64,000 bases of DNA from Pseudoips prasinana (lineage: Eukaryota; Arthropoda; Insecta; Lepidoptera; Nolidae): the NCBI GenBank assembly GCA_951640165.1, contig OX621250.1, positions 17,323,501-17,387,500 on the forward strand, given 5' to 3'. This document shows positions 20,147-31,409 of the stretch, in pieces. Every line of letters begins with the position of its first letter. Position 1 is the first letter of the stretch. The position numbers and the translations under genes were made by a program. Under the pieces are notes generated by a model, which saw only the letters and a list, made by a program, of their open reading frames with translations, was not told the origin of the DNA and did not search any database.

Positions 20147-20590
20147 TTTCATCATTTCGGAGATACATTTCATTCCGGTGGACTGTAATTGGTATAACAG
20201 TCCACTGAATCCACTGAAATGATAACACTGAGATGATAAAATAGAGGTTAGTTCTATATTTAACTCCGAAATAAATTATTAAAAACATATGAACACTACT
20301 CAAACAAAACAGTACTTACGGCGAAGTTAATACATAATTTTGAAACAAATTAAACGAATTTAGCACGAGTTATAACAGCCTAGAAACTATTTTTGTCCCC
20401 ATATCACTGAAATGATAAACTTACTTTTTTGGTGGGAAACCGCAAGACATTGGGACCAGTGCGTTCATGCCGAGATCTTGAGTCGGACTGATCCGAAGTG
20501 AAGACAGTTGACAGAGGCGTAACAGTGCAATGTCGACGTGGCTATTCTTCTAAAACTTACTGTCTGATAAGCTACCTCTGAAATGATAAC
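20147..20590. repeat. Right cluster of the TCCACYGAAATGATA motif
   Basis: Occurrences in reverse at 20147-20160 and 20168-20182, and forward at 20201-20240 (several overlapping), 20402-20419 and 20576-20590. Confidence 0.72.
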
Positions 20591-20599
20591 TTTTTTCCA

Positions 20600-21915
20600 G
20601 ACAAAAGTTGACTGCCTGTCAAATCCATGAGAAAGAAGATAAACAAACAAAAATAGTTTTATTTGATCAAATATATTATAATTTAATGATAACAAAATTG
20701 ATTTAAGTCCATATTACGAAAGTATTTGCAGAGGAAGATATTTTATGAGAGAAATTGGGTTCAGGACAGGCCACCGTGATGATAAAACAACACTTTGTAA
20801 TTTTTTTTTTGGTCTTTTAGAGGGTAGAAATCTATGATTTTTTTTGTCAAGGTATAGAAGTACATTCGTTGTTGAGAAAAAATGTGTAAAATAAAAAATT
20901 TGCACATATTGCACTACCGTTCTCAGGTTTGCCGTGTATTTTTTTTTGGTTGGGCGATTCACCCATATATACTCGTACTGTCCTTGAAAAAGTTCATGTT
21001 ACGTTTATCTAGAAACACGATGTCCAGAAAGTCACTACAGCTCAACCTTGCTTATAAAGCATGAGGAATACTCGATGTGCTAAATTGGAACAACAATAAA
21101 GAAGCGATGGCAATCTTCTCAGTACTTAGAGGTCTGATAGAAGAAGAAATTATCGCATTTCCCGTGGAATAGTCTGCAGAGGTTCAACAAGCTAGCAGTA
21201 TGACATCGATCATCTAGGTCTTGTAGCTATTTGCTCGTTAGGTCGTTATCGTCAATTATCTATCAATATTCAAGCAGGCATCCGAGAAGTTGCTGAACGT
21301 CCCTCAGTAGTAGAACGTGTAACAAAAGCCTTAAGATTAATTATTAATACAGAAACTGTCCCGTTCTCTAATACCTAAAATAATTGATTCAAGGAAATTA
21401 CTTACCCTCGTGTCACTGTACAAAATCGAATATTTGATCCTCTGGCGCATATGACTTAATTAGTAATTATGATGGCTTGAGCCTTGCCTCGATTATCCGG
21501 TGAAGCAGTTAAAGTTTTCAAGGCTAACTGTAAGTAAAATAAGTAAAATTTTACATACTTTTCTTATAACGTATAGTAGGTATACTTACTAACCTATCGG
21601 TAAATGGAATCCATTGCCAACGTAGGTCTTCATGTCATCATGTAGCGAGGAATTTGTGATAGCACGTGGCCAAGGAAAATTTGGAAAGACATTGAAACTC
21701 CACTGCATGTTAGTAAGTAACATCAAAAAAATAAAAATATATTACATAGTAAGATGCCCCTTTTGTTAGCTATACATATAAGGTTGATATTTATTACCTA
21801 TGCCCGTATCTTTACCTATAGACATGCAGGTGAGTATGTGTAAAGAGAAATCTGACCAGATTACGATATCAAATACCGAAGTTGAGTCCAAATGTTACCT
21901 CATATATAAATACAT
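20600..21915. other. Stretch without recognisable gene
   Basis: Small frames at 20714-21064 are not convincing. A coding-like stretch at about 21205-21375 (DHLGLVA, then IREVAERPSVVERVTKALR) was noted but not assigned. Confidence 0.35.
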
Positions 21916-22143
21916 AGCTGTGCACCGCGGTTTTACCCGCGTTAAACTTTATAACTTATCATAGCTCCTCCCCCGTTAGTGATAATATGTAGCCTATATG
22001 TTGACCCGACCTCTTATTAATATTCATGCAAAATTTTAAGTAAATCCATGCCGTACTTTTTGAGTTTAGCCCGGACATACATACAGACAAACAGATAAAC
22101 AGACAAAAATTCTGAAAACTATATTTTTGGCTTCGATATCGAT
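21916..22143 (+). repeat. Element E, second copy, left part
   Basis: It matches 13333-13560 from the CCGCGGTTTTACCCGCG start to GCTTCGATATCGAT, where an R1-like LINE is inserted. The remainder is at 23161-23262. Confidence 0.85.
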
Positions 22144-23160
22144 TTTTTTTAATCGGGACTAGTCCCTCCCTCTGACCCACCACTGCAACTCCTGTAAGCC
22201 AGCATCAACAGTGGCACACAATGAAATGACACTGAGCGGTGAAGCTCAGGCATGTCCCGGGGAATCGCTTTAACTGTCTTGGAACCCGCAACGAATTTAA
22301 TCAGAAACAGAAAAAAGGAGGAGTTAGAAAATGAATAGTTCCACTTCCCTCCAGAGCAAAGCGCGAAACAGAATGATGTAAAGAGGCTATAGCCTCATAA
22401 AATGAGAGATTTGCAACTAGAGAAGCCAGCTGCAAAAGCACCGAGGATCAATTTAAGGGTCCTAAGTGAGCTGTTATATTTGATTCCAATAGTAGGTATG
22501 GCAAAAACGCTTAAACGCACGGATCTACAAGATCCGTATAATAAACTACTCCAGATATTGGTTGCAAGCTGTTTATATCACAATATCACGCTGATTTTGC
22601 CAGAGATCACACTCCCACAGGATGTGGTGAGCAGTTTGTTCATATTCGTTACTGGAAGTTGAGCACAGACAGATTGGTGAAGATACTAATTTGAAACTAT
22701 ATAATTTACTTTTAAAATTGCCGTGTCCGGTAAGAAATTGTACAACACAATTGTCTATGATTAGCCAAGTTTTATTTAACTGTTCGCGTACGTCCGGAAA
22801 GAACTGGTGCAGATGGCGACCCTTGGTTGACGTATTCCATCTACATTGCCATTCGTTTAGTAGTTCGTTATTTAAGTCAGCTATTGGCATAAATAGCCTG
22901 GTTATTTTCGTACGGTCGCGTAATGATAAGAAATCATTTTCTAAATTATCGCGCGTAGTATAATACATTGCTGCTCGTCTTTGAACTTCAAGATCAACCG
23001 GAAGTACACCCGCTAGGACAGGTAGGGCCTCTGTGCTCACTGTTCTATAGGCTTTACACAGAAATATCAACGCCAACCTCTGGCTTTGTAGTAATTTACG
23101 GCGAGCAGCTCCGATGGTAGCTCTATCAGCCCACACAGGCGAGCCGTAGCATCAGCCATA
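22144..23160 (-). mobile_element. R1-like LINE 3' fragment inserted in element E
   Basis: On the minus strand the element runs from a truncated ORF2 (near 23150) to a short poly(A) (the T-run at 22144-22150). GCTTCGATATCGAT at 22130-22143 and 23161-23174 is a 14-bp target-site duplication. Related 3' ends are at 37395 and 45640. Confidence 0.88.
22573..23136 (-). pseudogene. R1/LOA-like LINE ORF2 C-terminus (5'-truncated)
   Basis: This 187-residue frame has no internal stop. It contains the RRKLLQSQRLALIFLCKAYR block that follows RT in R1-group elements, LAGVLPVDLEVQRRA, VVQFLTGHGNFKSKLY, and a zinc knuckle CLCSTSSNEYEQTAHHILWEC (C-x-C...H...C). Because the copy is truncated there is no RT or endonuclease, so it cannot act alone. 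The frame is open to the truncation point just upstream. Confidence 0.75.
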
Positions 23161-23262
23161 GCTTCGATATCGATTGTAGATCAAGCCCTAAGTATACTTA
23201 AAAAAAAATATTCAATGTACAGTTTTGACTTTCCTACGATTTTATTATATGTATAGATACTT
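23161..23262 (+). repeat. Element E, second copy, right part
   Basis: It continues element E from GATATCGATTGTAGATC to CCTACGATTTTATTATATG after the LINE insertion. Confidence 0.85.
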
Positions 23263-23269
23263 ATATAGA

Positions 23270-23356
23270 TAATTACATCCAGACTCAGGACAAATAGACA
23301 TGTTCATCCACACTTATATCTGTCCTGGGTGGGAATCGAAACTACGGCCTGCGGCA
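23270..23356 (-). repeat. Degenerate S2-type SINE
   Basis: ACATCCAGACTCAGGACAAA and TGTCCTGGGTGGGAATCGAA are landmarks of the same tRNA-derived SINE type as 14150-14345, in the same (minus) orientation; the head is decayed. Confidence 0.5.
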
Positions 23357-23359
23357 AAC

Positions 23360-24000
23360 ATTTACCAACCACGCCAACCGACAACAACCAACAGATGATG
23401 TAGTATCCACCGTGTTTGACTTTATCAACGGTCGTCCTTATTGTCGTTGGACTTCCATCAATAAACGTGTATCACATTCCTGGATGATTGGATTCTATTC
23501 CCTGATGAAGCAATTGTAATCAATCAGGACGTTATTTATAGACGCCGAGGCTACTAGAACATTCAAGCTACAGGTGGTTCTTCATGTTTGTAAAACTTAT
23601 TTAGACTTACCCATATGTTTTAATACTGTTATACAGGAGCCGTGCATTGAGGTTAATAACTTTAGATTCTTTTGGTTGATATACGTTTTCATTTATTAGT
23701 TGTTTTTTTTTACATACATATTTAATACAATTTGTGGGCATTGCAATTTGGATACTTCTTTAGAGTTCTAGAGTACGAAATCTATAAAATCGTAACATTC
23801 ATCACTTCGCGTCCGAACGAGTGTCTACCGCAGAAGGTTTCTGCAAAAATAATGCTACATGAAAACTTAACATAAAACTTACGTTTTAGAAACTTGCACA
23901 GAAGCTGCTGGACATAAATATTTTTTTATAAATTTTATATATGAAAAAACTACTTACTTTAAGTCATTTTAAAGGTAGGGTAAACCCTATATTTTTGTTT
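23360..24000. other. Stretch without recognisable gene
   Basis: A short coding-like stretch around 23395-23525 (INGRPYCRWTSINKRVSHSW) was seen but cannot be assigned. Otherwise AT-rich. Confidence 0.3.
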
Positions 24001-24040
24001 TATTGATTTTGTTTGCCATATATAGCAAACAAAATCAATA
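24001..24040. repeat. Perfect palindrome, 16-bp arms, 8-nt spacer
   Basis: TATTGATTTTGTTTGC and GCAAACAAAATCAATA flank CATATATA. Confidence 0.92.
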
Positions 24041-24119
24041 GAACTGCCACACCAGCTAATAAGAATGTATACTTATCTTTGATCTTTAAGATAATAGTAC
24101 CTGCTTTGCGTCAGAATTA

Positions 24120-24470
24120 AGTAGTAAATCAAAACAGGCTTAGTTTTGAAATTAAAATGTTTTGAAGAAATAGTAATAATAATTGCAAACATGAAAAAGC
24201 CTAACAAACTATAATAGAAATTACTAAAGAACTACTAGACATTAATAATAAAAACTCATAAAACAACCACAGACTTAACTTTGAAACTGAAACTTGTCGA
24301 GCTTCTACTTTTGTTCCTTTTAGTGTAAAAATAGCGAACATGTAAGAAACCTAGCGAACTATTGTAAACACCAATATTAAAAAACTAACAGACTTTTAAT
24401 AAAACTACTAACTAAAAAATAATAAAACTCATGAGACAAGCACCCACTTAGTTTTAAGACTTGGATTGGG
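24120..24470 (+). repeat. Imperfect tandem repeat, about 150-bp period
   Basis: Blocks such as GCAAACATGAAAAAGCCTAA / GCGAACATGTAAGAAACCTA and ACTTAACTTTGAAACTGAAA / ACTTAGTTTTAAGACTTGGA recur in order two to three times. AT-rich, with no coding capacity. Confidence 0.5.
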
Positions 24471-24525
24471 TGTTGTCTGGCTTCTTTTTCATTATTTTCA
24501 AGAAGCAGTGAATACATTTTAAAAC

Positions 24526-24726
24526 ATGGTAGAAGCTAACCAATTGTTGATAAACACAACTTTTAAACAACTGACTTTAACTTCACAAGTTGAGGAAAGT
24601 TTCGCTAACATTTTCGATTCAAACTCAAGTGCTCAGTACATAGACCCCGAAAAAATTGGATCGATTATATTTATAAATCTAATTGCATTGGATCAATCAG
24701 ATTTACAAATTGCCTCTCAAATTTAA
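24526..24726 (+). other. Small unassigned frame
   Basis: A 66-codon frame starting MVEANQLLINTTFKQL has no recognised domain, neighbour or regulatory context. It may be chance. Confidence 0.12.
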
Positions 24727-24785
24727 AGAAAATTTCAAATATGAGATTAATTTATAAATACGAACTTTATTCTATTGATAGCTAT

Positions 24786-24902
24786 CTTCCCCGCGGATTT
24801 ACACGCGTTAACCCCATACCAAATTTTATTTAAACGTTTAGTCGTGAAGAAGTAACAAACATACACACTCACAAACTTTCGCCTTTATAATATTAGTGTG
24901 AT
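24786..24902 (-). repeat. Lepidopteran CCCGCGG / Lep1-type repeat
   Basis: CCCCGCGGATTTACACGCG at one end and GTGAAGAAGTAACAAACATA...CTTTCGCCTTTATAATATTAG at the other are landmarks of a very common lepidopteran non-autonomous family, often called Lep1/Helitron. Confidence 0.6.
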
Positions 24903-26276
24903 GAACCGAATCCGTAGTTTAATCAATCAAACTTAAGCACCAATGACATTCTTTACACTTATAGAGGTATGTGTATACACATATTATATGTGTAGAATTT
25001 AATTCGCAGCAGGTTCATATGTACGTCACAGTTCCCTAAAAATGACTGATGATACAGAGCTATTACCGCCAAATAATATTTAAAACCTAGATTTGACACG
25101 GCTGCCCCGCACAATTTAAAAATCTGTGAAATTTAAACGGACAAAAATATATTTATTTTTACCAAAGTAAACTGAAAGACCTGGCGGCATCCTTGGCATT
25201 CTTTTCTTGCGGCCCCTTCTGGTGCTGTTTGTGTCCCTGGGCGGCCGTGATCACTTACCCGCTATCTCGTTTGCCTTGTTATTTTGTACACAAAGAACTG
25301 AAAATTAAATATTGGTTATGAACGAAAATGAATTAATGGAATATATTCAACATTTGGGTATTAACATATTATACTTGTAATTGTCAAGCTCACAATGCAG
25401 AACATAAACGTTTGACTATGTAGTTAAATACAGTGACATAAAAATGTTGATATAGTCCGTTTTATCACATATTATTTTAATCCTTAAATAAATAACAAAT
25501 AACCAGTTACTAAGCCATTATTTTTAATTTAGTACCTACTATTACATTAATATTAAAAATTGAAGACACCGAGCAGATGGTTAGTGCAGAAGGCTCTCAA
25601 CTCTTCAAGCATTTAGCTCTCAACAACAACAATAGCTTAATTTAAGCGACTAATACCCGAGGGCACCCTTATGGGATTAGGGCCACAGCTCAGGGACACG
25701 TTATATTTCTAATAGCTTAAAATTAGACATCCAATAATTAAATAGCTCGATCTAACAAAAATGTTACGTATGATAGCATACGAATTCTTTTAAATCATAT
25801 CTGTCGCGCTCGCGCATATTAATGTTTAATGAAATATCAAATGTTTCTATGCCCTTCCGAAAAAAATGTACTTTGGTCATACATAGTATATATTATGGAA
25901 CTAAAATGCCAAAATATTAAAAAAAATAGTTTCATGGTTAAACGAGTTAGTTGTCGAAGACAGACCTGAGTGTGACTGCCGTCGTTTACAAAACATCAAC
26001 CTAGCTGGTGGAAGTATCTTGGTTGACAATATTATACAGCTTCTGTTCAACCGATAGAATAGGAGCCGTTGGGAGGCGGCACAATTGGAATAAAGTTTAG
26101 TTCTCGTACAATTAATTGGTTTTCCGCCAATTCTATTAGATTTATAGCTCCTGCCAAGTTTATAGCGCCAAATTATGGCCCAGTCTCATTTGTAGCGTAG
26201 TCTAAAGTTGCATGATAGTTATTGATTTATGGCTCGCTACACTTAAGTTTTATCAATAAATTGTAGTAGGAACTTA
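24903..26276. other. AT-rich stretch with one LINE-tail relic
   Basis: 25160-25280 contains CTGGGCGGCCGTGATCACTT, a decayed version of the LINE 3' tail at 26440-26715. No gene was seen in the rest. Confidence 0.45.
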
Positions 26277-26279
26277 AAG

Positions 26280-26366
26280 AGATTGTTTAAAAAGAATCCA
26301 ATATAATTTTTTGTATGGATAGTTGTAACCATACAACAAATTATATTGGACTGTGTTTAAACAATC
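26280..26366. repeat. 87-nt imperfect hairpin
   Basis: Inner arms 26297-26318 and 26329-26350 pair over 22 bp with one mismatch around a 10-nt loop. Outer arms (AGATTGTTTAAA / TTTAAACAATCT) pair over 12 bp with a 5x5 internal loop between. It could be a small foldback element or a microRNA-like precursor. Confidence 0.7.
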
Positions 26367-26439
26367 TACGCTAATACGGAATCCTAATTCCGTTACAAAA
26401 CATTAAAAAAGGCCCTTAGCGTAAATATTAGAAAAAAAC

Positions 26440-26715
26440 CTTATCCTTTAAGAGAAGGTAGGGCGTAGCATGCATTCGCTCAAAGAGCAGCCCGACTGGG
26501 GAAGTACCTCCACCTTACAGAAGACATTCCTTAATAATAACATTAATAATGTAAATGTTGTATTTCAGCGTGGGGTCAGCAACACTTGTCTGCTGACTCT
26601 TAAAGGCCGGCAACATACCCGCGAGTCCTTTGGTGTTGCGAGTGTCCATGGGCGGCGGTGATCACTTACCATCAGGTGACCCACTTGCTCGTTTGTACCC
26701 TCTTATATAAAAAAA
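26440..26715 (+). repeat. LINE 3' end (CR1/Zenon-like tail)
   Basis: CCCGACTGGGGAAGTACCTC, AGGCCGGCAACATACCCGCG and GGCGGCGGTGATCACTTACC...CAGGTGACC form the known order of a widespread lepidopteran LINE 3' UTR, ending at TATAAAAAA. Confidence 0.6.
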
Positions 26716-27037
26716 ACTTTATTTTAGTTTCAAATAATTTAGAGATCCCTATAATTATAATATTGTATCCCAAGGATCATGTTAATCGCTGTAGTTGTCA
26801 AAGTTTTTTGCGCAAAGTACTAATTTATCTTTCTAGCGATCTAAGCAAATCAAATGTCTAAATATTAACTTATAATTGGCAATGTTTTATATCGAATAGC
26901 TTCCATTTTTACATCGTTGTTTAGAACAATCAAAATCGGTTCACCCAGTCGAAATTTATGAGGTGACAAACAAAAAAAAATACAATTGAATTGAGATTGC
27001 TTGCGGTCACCTTAAAAGTTATTGAGATTCCAAGCAA

Positions 27038-27101
27038 TTGTAGTTTCAGCTAGGCGTACACTAGACCTGACTGTCTAGTGTATGCCTAGCTGAAACTACA
27101 A
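27038..27101. repeat. 64-nt hairpin, 28-bp arms, 8-nt loop
   Basis: Left arm 27038-27065 and right arm 27074-27101 are complementary with a single difference that would be a G-U pair in RNA. The loop is CCTGACTG. The size fits a small hairpin RNA or a recent snap-back duplication. Confidence 0.85.
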
Positions 27102-27109
27102 ATGCTAAA

Positions 27110-27810
27110 CAGTAGTCGTAAAATATAAAATATGGTTATACAAATAGCTTAGTTAAGATTTGCACTTGTTCTATTATTAGTTAATTACAAATTGTCTTGT
27201 ACGTTGCACTACTAAATTTATATAAATTACTGCTATCAGAAAATATAGAAAAACGGCATAGCAGCGTTTCATCAACCAAGTTTATAAACTTCACGAACCA
27301 TTCCTCAAAAATAAACACAACTTGCGCATGTTCGAATTACTGCGTGCTATTATTAAAGTGCTAGGCGTATAATGTATTGGGGAAATACGGGGGCATGTAA
27401 ATACATACATGATGCATTACTTTCCGACGTTGAAGCAATGAAGCTAGGTGACAAACGAGCCACGTTAAAATAGAATACATTACCAAGAAGCCGTTACGTT
27501 ATGTAATATACTAACTTCTGTTATAAATTATGCGGTAACCAATATTGATGGTCTATGGTACAGTCCACGTAACATCAGTGAATCGCGCTGCGAAGACCAC
27601 CCTTACTGCCAATACAATAGAGTTGCTGCCATGTGTATCCACCAACATGGTGAAGAATATACCTTTACGTCGCACAAGAGCTAATATCTAGAATTTTACT
27701 AAAGTAAGATTTATAGGTAAAAAAAAATCATACTTCGATATTTTCCATGCATACTGAAAATAGTATTAAGTTTTTAAAATAATTGGTGTTGTCAAATAAT
27801 TGATTTAACA
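27110..27810. other. Stretch without recognisable gene
   Basis: Nothing coding or repetitive was recognised. Confidence 0.35.
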
Positions 27811-27888
27811 CCTCTCATTTGAAACTAACAAGTTAGTTCAAATGAATAAGAGTCGGTGTCATTTCTTGGGATTTCCTAGGAAATCCCA
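27811..27888. repeat. Two adjacent palindromes
   Basis: A near-palindrome TCATTTGAAACTAAC..GTTAGTTCAAATGA (about 27814-27845) is followed by a perfect 22-bp palindrome TGGGATTTCCTAGGAAATCC-CA (27867-27888) and then by a direct repeat of TTATTTTATTTTAATAAA. Confidence 0.8.
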
Positions 27889-28189
27889 TTATTTTATTTT
27901 AATAAATTATTTTATTTTAATAAATTTCGGAACCATATTCTTTCGAATAGCTGAGTAGTTATTTAGAGATTACAATCTTATTTTTACCTAATAGACCTCT
28001 AAAACTGTTATCCTTAAGAGAACAAAACTAATTAATGCCGCACGAATAGGTACCTAGTAGTCTTTAAAAAGCCTATGTAATCATAAAGGGAACACATTCG
28101 AATGAAGTTATCACATGTATGCGGTCTCTTCATTTTCCGTCTTATTGCACATAACGAGAGTTGTATTCTTGCAAAATTACATTTATCAT

Positions 28190-30189
28190 TTCATCATCAT
28201 CATCATATCAACCGAAAGACGTCCACTGCTGGACAAAGGCCTCCCCCAAAGATCTCCACAATTGCCGGTCTTGTGCTATTCGCATCCAGCATTTTCCAGC
28301 GACCCGCACAAGATCATCGGTCCATCTTGTAGGGGGCCTGCCCACGCCGCGTCTTCCGGTTCGTGGTCGCCACTCGAGAACCTTTCTGCCCCAACGGCCG
28401 TCGGCTCTACGAGCTATGTGCCCTGCCCACTGCCACTTCAACTTGGCAATTCTTCGGGCTATGTCGGTGACTTTGGTTCGCCTGCGGATTTCGACATTTC
28501 TGATGCGATCCCGCAGGGAAACTCCGAGCATAGCCCTCTCCATTGCTCTTTGGGTGACCTTGAGCCTTCTAATAAGGCCCATAGTGAGCGACCACGTCTC
28601 TGTTCCGTATGTCATCACTGGCAACACACACTGGTCGAAGACTTTCGACTTGAGACACTGCGGTATTTTGGACGAGAAGATGTTACGTAGCTTCCCGAAC
28701 GCTGCCCAGCCGAGTTGGATTCTACGATTGACCTCCTTCTCGAAGTTGGACCTACCTAGTTGGATGGTCTGTCCTAGGTAAATATAGTTCTCTACAACTT
28801 CGAGTGCAGAGTCACCAACTTTCAATTGAGTGGGTGCAACATGGACGTTTGACATGATTTTCGTCTTATCCATGTTCATTTTCAGACCCACTTGTTGAGA
28901 GACTCTGCTGAGGTCATCGAGCATTGTACCGAGGTCTTCCATGGTCTCAGCCATGACTACTATATCATCGGCAAATCGAAGGTGAGTGATGTACTCGCCA
29001 TTGACATTGATGCCAAAGCCTTTTCAGTCCAGAAGCTTGAAGACGTCTTCCAATGCAGCGGTGAACAGTTTCGGAGATATAACATCTCCCTGTCTCACGC
29101 CTCGCTGCAAGTGGATAGGTTTCGAGATCTGGTCCTGGAGTCGCACTGACATAGTGGCGTTTTTATACAAACACTTTATCACCTCGATATACCGGTAGTC
29201 AAATTGGCACCTTATGAGAGACCTCAGGACGGCCCATGTTTCGATAGAATCAAAGGCTTTCTCATAGTCCACAAACGCTAAGCACAGTGGCTTGTTATAC
29301 TCTTCGGTCTTCTGTATAACTTGCCGCAGCGTATGTATGTGGTCTATGGTGCTAAAGCCTTTTCGGAAACCGGCTTGTTCGGGAGGCTGGAAGTCGTCAA
29401 ACCTGCGCGCGAGACGGTTCGTAACGACCCTCGAAAACAACTTGTAAACATGGCTCAGCAGTGTGATGGGTCTATAATTCTTCAATAGGGTCTTGTCGCC
29501 CTTTTTGAAGAAGAGCACCACCACACTTCTGTGCCATGCTTGTGGCGTTTGACCATCTAGTATGACGGAGTTAAATAACTTCTCGGTGTAGTGTCGGGTT
29601 AGTTGTGCTCTGGGATCTGAGGCATGACTTTTGACAGGTGGCTGTGTTGTCGTATATAACTGTCCGTAGAACTTCTCGATCTCTCCCAGCAACTCAGGCT
29701 TAGACGTGACGATTCTACCATCCTCAGTCTTCAGCTTCGTCAGTTGGCTCTGTCCAACAGACAGAGCTCTTGCGAACACTTTAGAGCCTTTGTTCCGCTC
29801 GATAGCCTCTTTAATACTAATTGTATTAAATTGCCGCGTGTCGCGAGTCAAAGACTTTGAGATCTGTCTGTTGAGCTGCCGAAATCTGGTAGCATCATCT
29901 GAGGATGTCAGAACCATTTTCCGTCTATCTTCCATAAGTTGCAGGGTAAAGTCAGAGATCTTTTTAGTTCTGTTTGTACGTCGGGCCTTGGAGACCTTAG
30001 ACCCAGCCGTATGGACAGCTTCTACGAGCCTGTCATAGTATGAGTCCACTTCCTCGCAGTCTGCTAGGCATTCGAAACGGTTTTGCAGTTCGAGCTGAAA
30101 TGGTTCGGGGTTTTGGACGTGGATAGGTAAAGGTCGGAGCGTAGACTTTATCAGTCGGGACCTCTGGAGTTTGACATTAAGGTTCATTT
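28190..30189 (-). mobile_element. RTE-clade LINE, copy 1, 5'-truncated
   Basis: On the minus strand the element ends in an ATC/GAT trinucleotide tail (28192-28208), as RTE elements do. It is truncated upstream of RT at 30189, so the endonuclease is absent. Confidence 0.92.
28208..30187 (-). pseudogene. RTE reverse transcriptase with one premature stop and an internal deletion
   Basis: The same frame runs from 30187 to 28208 with a single TGA at 29021-29023, where the related copy at 33553 has TGG. RT blocks seen: NYRPITLLSHVYKLFSR, GFRKGFSTIDHIHTLRQ, FVDYEKAFDSIETWAV, GVRQGDVISPKLF and the catalytic FADDIVV. The C-terminal region has GTETWSLTMG, GHIARR and GRPPTRWTDDLVR. Compared with copy 2, about 50 residues before FNSVILDG, including the KAPGDDG motif, are deleted. 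It resembles the lepidopteran HmRTE-e01-type endonuclease/reverse transcriptase. Not functional. Confidence 0.88.
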
Positions 30190-31030
30190 ACACGTCAATA
30201 TTTATGCAACCCTGAATTGTAGTAATACATGTACAAAACTCTTTATTGTACACCAAATAAATCATAAAAACAGAAATTCAATCATTTATTAATTATTTTC
30301 ACAAACTTATCGATACTTAAGTGGTTAATACATGTTCCTATTAAGAATCGATTGCAACAAAGTAGCATTGATACAAATGGTACTACTAACATTTAGCGCT
30401 ATATTGTCGTTAATGGTGCACAAACGCCCTAAGCGCCTATTTACTAAACTGAATTTAACACTTTAATGGCGAAAATTCAAAACACCTGAGGTCAATAAAA
30501 CAAGGATTATCGACAAGATAAGAGCCCCAGGGATGTCACCAATGCTTTCCTCCTTCATTTACATGTACGTGCCTTCAAAGCCGTTCGCTGAATTTATAAA
30601 AATCGGCCTCTGTTGGTTGAAAAAGATAAAATGTTAATGCTATTGGTTTTAATTACGTCATAAATAAAACCCTCAATATGCTATAAATTCTAAAATATAC
30701 GCTGTTTTATGGGTTTTTAATATATTTTTCTACGTCTATTTACATAAAAACACATACTTTAAATAAAAGGAGTGACTGCATATTTGCAGGAATTTACCAA
30801 ATATTATTATTTAATTACATTTCTTTTACTTTTTAAGTATTTTATAAATTGCAATTTTCTAAGCAACCAGTTATACCTAGCTAGGTCACCGATGAAACAA
30901 AATTATGTAAATAAAAAAATGCATATTGATAAAGAAAAACATTACAATTTTCTCACAGACAAATGTTATTAGACCGCTAAAGAATGTCTTATTTTAAGTT
31001 TTATTAATAAGTAATAGAAATATTAGAGTT
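30190..31030. other. AT-rich stretch without recognisable gene
   Basis: A 66-codon frame at 30772-30972 is lysine- and asparagine-rich as expected of AT-rich DNA and has no recognised domain. Confidence 0.4.
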
Positions 31031-31034
31031 GACT

Positions 31035-31125
31035 GGTGAATCCTGCTGGTCTAGTGGTTAGTGACCCTGTCTGCTAACCCGGAGGTAGCCCAAACCAATT
31101 TCTGCGATGCGCACGATTATTTGTT
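31035..31125 (+). repeat. Degenerate tRNA-derived SINE head
   Basis: GCTGGTCTAGTGGTTAGTGACC resembles a box A region of lepidopteran SINEs. The expected box B is not intact, so this is not a tRNA gene. Confidence 0.45.
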
Positions 31126-31127
31126 AC

Positions 31128-31407
31128 TGGATGTGCCCTGCGGTTTTACCCGCGTTAAATTTTATACATTATCACAGCTCCTCTCCCGTAGATGATAGCG
31201 TGATAATATGTAGCCTATATGTTGACCCGACCAGATACCCGTAGTAATATTCATGCAAAATTTGAAGTAAATCCATGCAGTACTTTTTGAGTTTAGCCCG
31301 GACATACATACAGACAAACAGATAAACAGACAAAAATTCTAAAAACTATATTTTTGGCTTCGATATTGAATGTAGATCACGCCCAAAGTATCCTTTTCAA
31401 AAAATAA
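31128..31407 (+). repeat. Element E, third copy, left part
   Basis: It matches 13333-13610 and is cut by the mariner inserted at TA (31408-31409). It resumes at 32694-32745. Confidence 0.85.
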
Positions 31408-31409
31408 TA

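Noticed and set aside
28102..28781. Plus-strand frames opposite the RTE
   Set aside because: Shadows of the minus-strand RTE ORF, which carries clear RT motifs.
31035..31125. Possible tRNA gene
   Set aside because: Box A-like only; no T-arm or acceptor stem pairing.
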